NCBI GenBank assembly: GCA_011330835.1
Contig: DRPO01000491.1
Coordinates: forward strand, 1 to 6,666
Source of the DNA: Gammaproteobacteria bacterium
Lineage (GTDB): Bacteria > Pseudomonadota > Gammaproteobacteria > UWMA-0217
Direction of reading: 5' to 3'
DNA: 6,666 bases
The notes under the pieces are model-generated. The model had not been told where the DNA came from. It saw nothing but the letters and a program-made list of their open reading frames with translations, and made no database searches. The position numbers and the translations under genes are program-made. Shown piece by piece: positions 6,065 through 6,666 of the stretch. Numbering within the stretch: position 1 is the first letter of the stretch; each line of letters starts with the position of its first letter.

Positions 6065-6666
6065 TTACCTGAACCGCGTGAAATAGCCTTCGTCGTACTG
6101 ACTGAAATCCACCAGCGTGCCGAGCATTTGCAGATAGGCGACCAGGGCGTCCATTTCCGTCAGCCTGTCCGGGTCGCCATCGAAGTTCCCCGCCTGGGCA
6201 TCAGCCAGCAGGTTTTCTTCCGCCCGATTGATGTCCAGTTTGGCGGCGACGCTTTCCCCGAACTTCGCGACGTTGGCCTCGTACTCTTCCGGCGTCTCCG
6301 AATAAGGCACGCCAACGCGTTTCAGCGCCACCATGCGCGCCGCCACGTCGGAATAATCCAGCGTCGTTCTCTTCAGCCATGGATAATTGGGCATGATCGA
6401 CTCCGGCACCACCGAACGCGGCGCGACCAGATGCTGCACATGCCATTCGTTTGAGTACTTGCCGCCCACCCGCGCCAGATCCGGCCCGGTTCGCTTCGAT
6501 CCCCACTGAAACGGATGATCGTATTTGGACTCCGCCGCCAACGAATAATGCCCATAGCGCAGATCCTCATCGCGAAATGGGCGCACCATCTGCGAATGAC
6601 AAACGTAGCAGCCCTCTCGCTGATAGATATCCCTGCCCCGCAACTCCAGCGGCGTATAGGGGCGAA
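6065..6666 (-). CDS. ccoO: cbb3 oxidase monohaem cytochrome c subunit CcoO (C-terminal 199 residues; 5' part outside window)
   Basis: The frame is open from the window edge to the TAA at 6065 and gives 199 residues, beginning RPYTPLELRGRDIYQREGC. CcoO is the membrane-anchored monohaem cytochrome c that passes electrons from CcoP to CcoN. The haem motif is C-Y-V-C-H at 6596-6610, followed by SQMVRPFRDE, the RYGHYSLAAESKYDHPFQWG block and GSKRTGPDLARVGG, all strongly conserved in CcoO. The likely axial methionine is in ESIMPNYPWL. A C-terminal helix (EMDALVAYLQMLGT) precedes the end YFTRFR. The N-terminal membrane anchor is not in the window. A TTG at 6643 could be mistaken for a start, but homologous sequence clearly continues upstream of it. 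Confidence 0.98.
   Translation of the reverse strand, partial: RPYTPLELRGRDIYQREGCYVCHSQMVRPFRDEDLRYGHYSLAAESKYDHPFQWGSKRTGPDLARVGGKYSNEWHVQHLVAPRSVVPESIMPNYPWLKRTTLDYSDVAARMVALKRVGVPYSETPEEYEANVAKFGESVAAKLDINRAEENLLADAQAGNFDGDPDRLTEMDALVAYLQMLGTLVDFSQYDEGYFTRFR

Noticed and set aside
6641..6643. TTG as a start codon for a 192-residue cytochrome
   Set aside because: Conserved CcoO sequence (RPYTPLEL) continues upstream to the window edge, so this is an internal leucine codon of a longer gene.

Overview
The window is a slice of a cbb3-type (C-family, high oxygen affinity) cytochrome c oxidase locus. Every gene lies on the minus strand, so the reading order runs from base 6666 down to base 1. 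The genes are ccoO (3' part only), ccoQ, ccoP, ccoG, a ccoH/fixH-like gene with an extra N-terminal membrane region, a 60-codon ORF of unknown function, and ccoI (cut off by the window edge). This is the classical ccoNOQP-ccoGHIS order. ccoN is expected just beyond base 6666, and the end of ccoI (then perhaps ccoS) just before base 1. GC-rich coding sequence, the gene order and the protein motifs indicate a proteobacterium, most likely a gammaproteobacterium; the species cannot be read from the sequence.

Region by region: 5882-6666 holds the ccoO end, the 55-codon ccoQ and the start of ccoP, packed with gaps of 3 and 12 bases. ccoP (4959-5882) encodes the membrane-anchored dihaem subunit. ccoG (3506-4912) encodes a polyferredoxin-like membrane protein. 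It overlaps the next gene (2643-3509) by 4 bases (GTGA). That gene encodes a FixH domain preceded by about 90 residues carrying three additional predicted membrane helices. Bases 2175-2642 are the only loosely packed part. They hold a palindromic element of about 170 bp (about 2492-2663), a possible small gene (2238-2420) and a 63-base leader before ccoI. ccoI (1-2174) encodes a copper P1B-type ATPase with two N-terminal metal-binding modules; its last membrane helices lie outside the window.

How the genes work together: CcoO and CcoP carry electrons through c-type haems to the catalytic subunit CcoN, and CcoQ stabilises the complex. CcoI, CcoG and CcoH are assembly factors: copper supply for the CuB centre, copper reduction/redox handling, and subunit assembly respectively.

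The most noteworthy item is the palindromic element. It appears to be inserted at the 3' end of the fixH-like gene, supplies that gene's last codons and stop, and separates it from ccoI. I found no wholly new system; the rest is a recognisable cbb3 biogenesis operon with an unusual FixH architecture.
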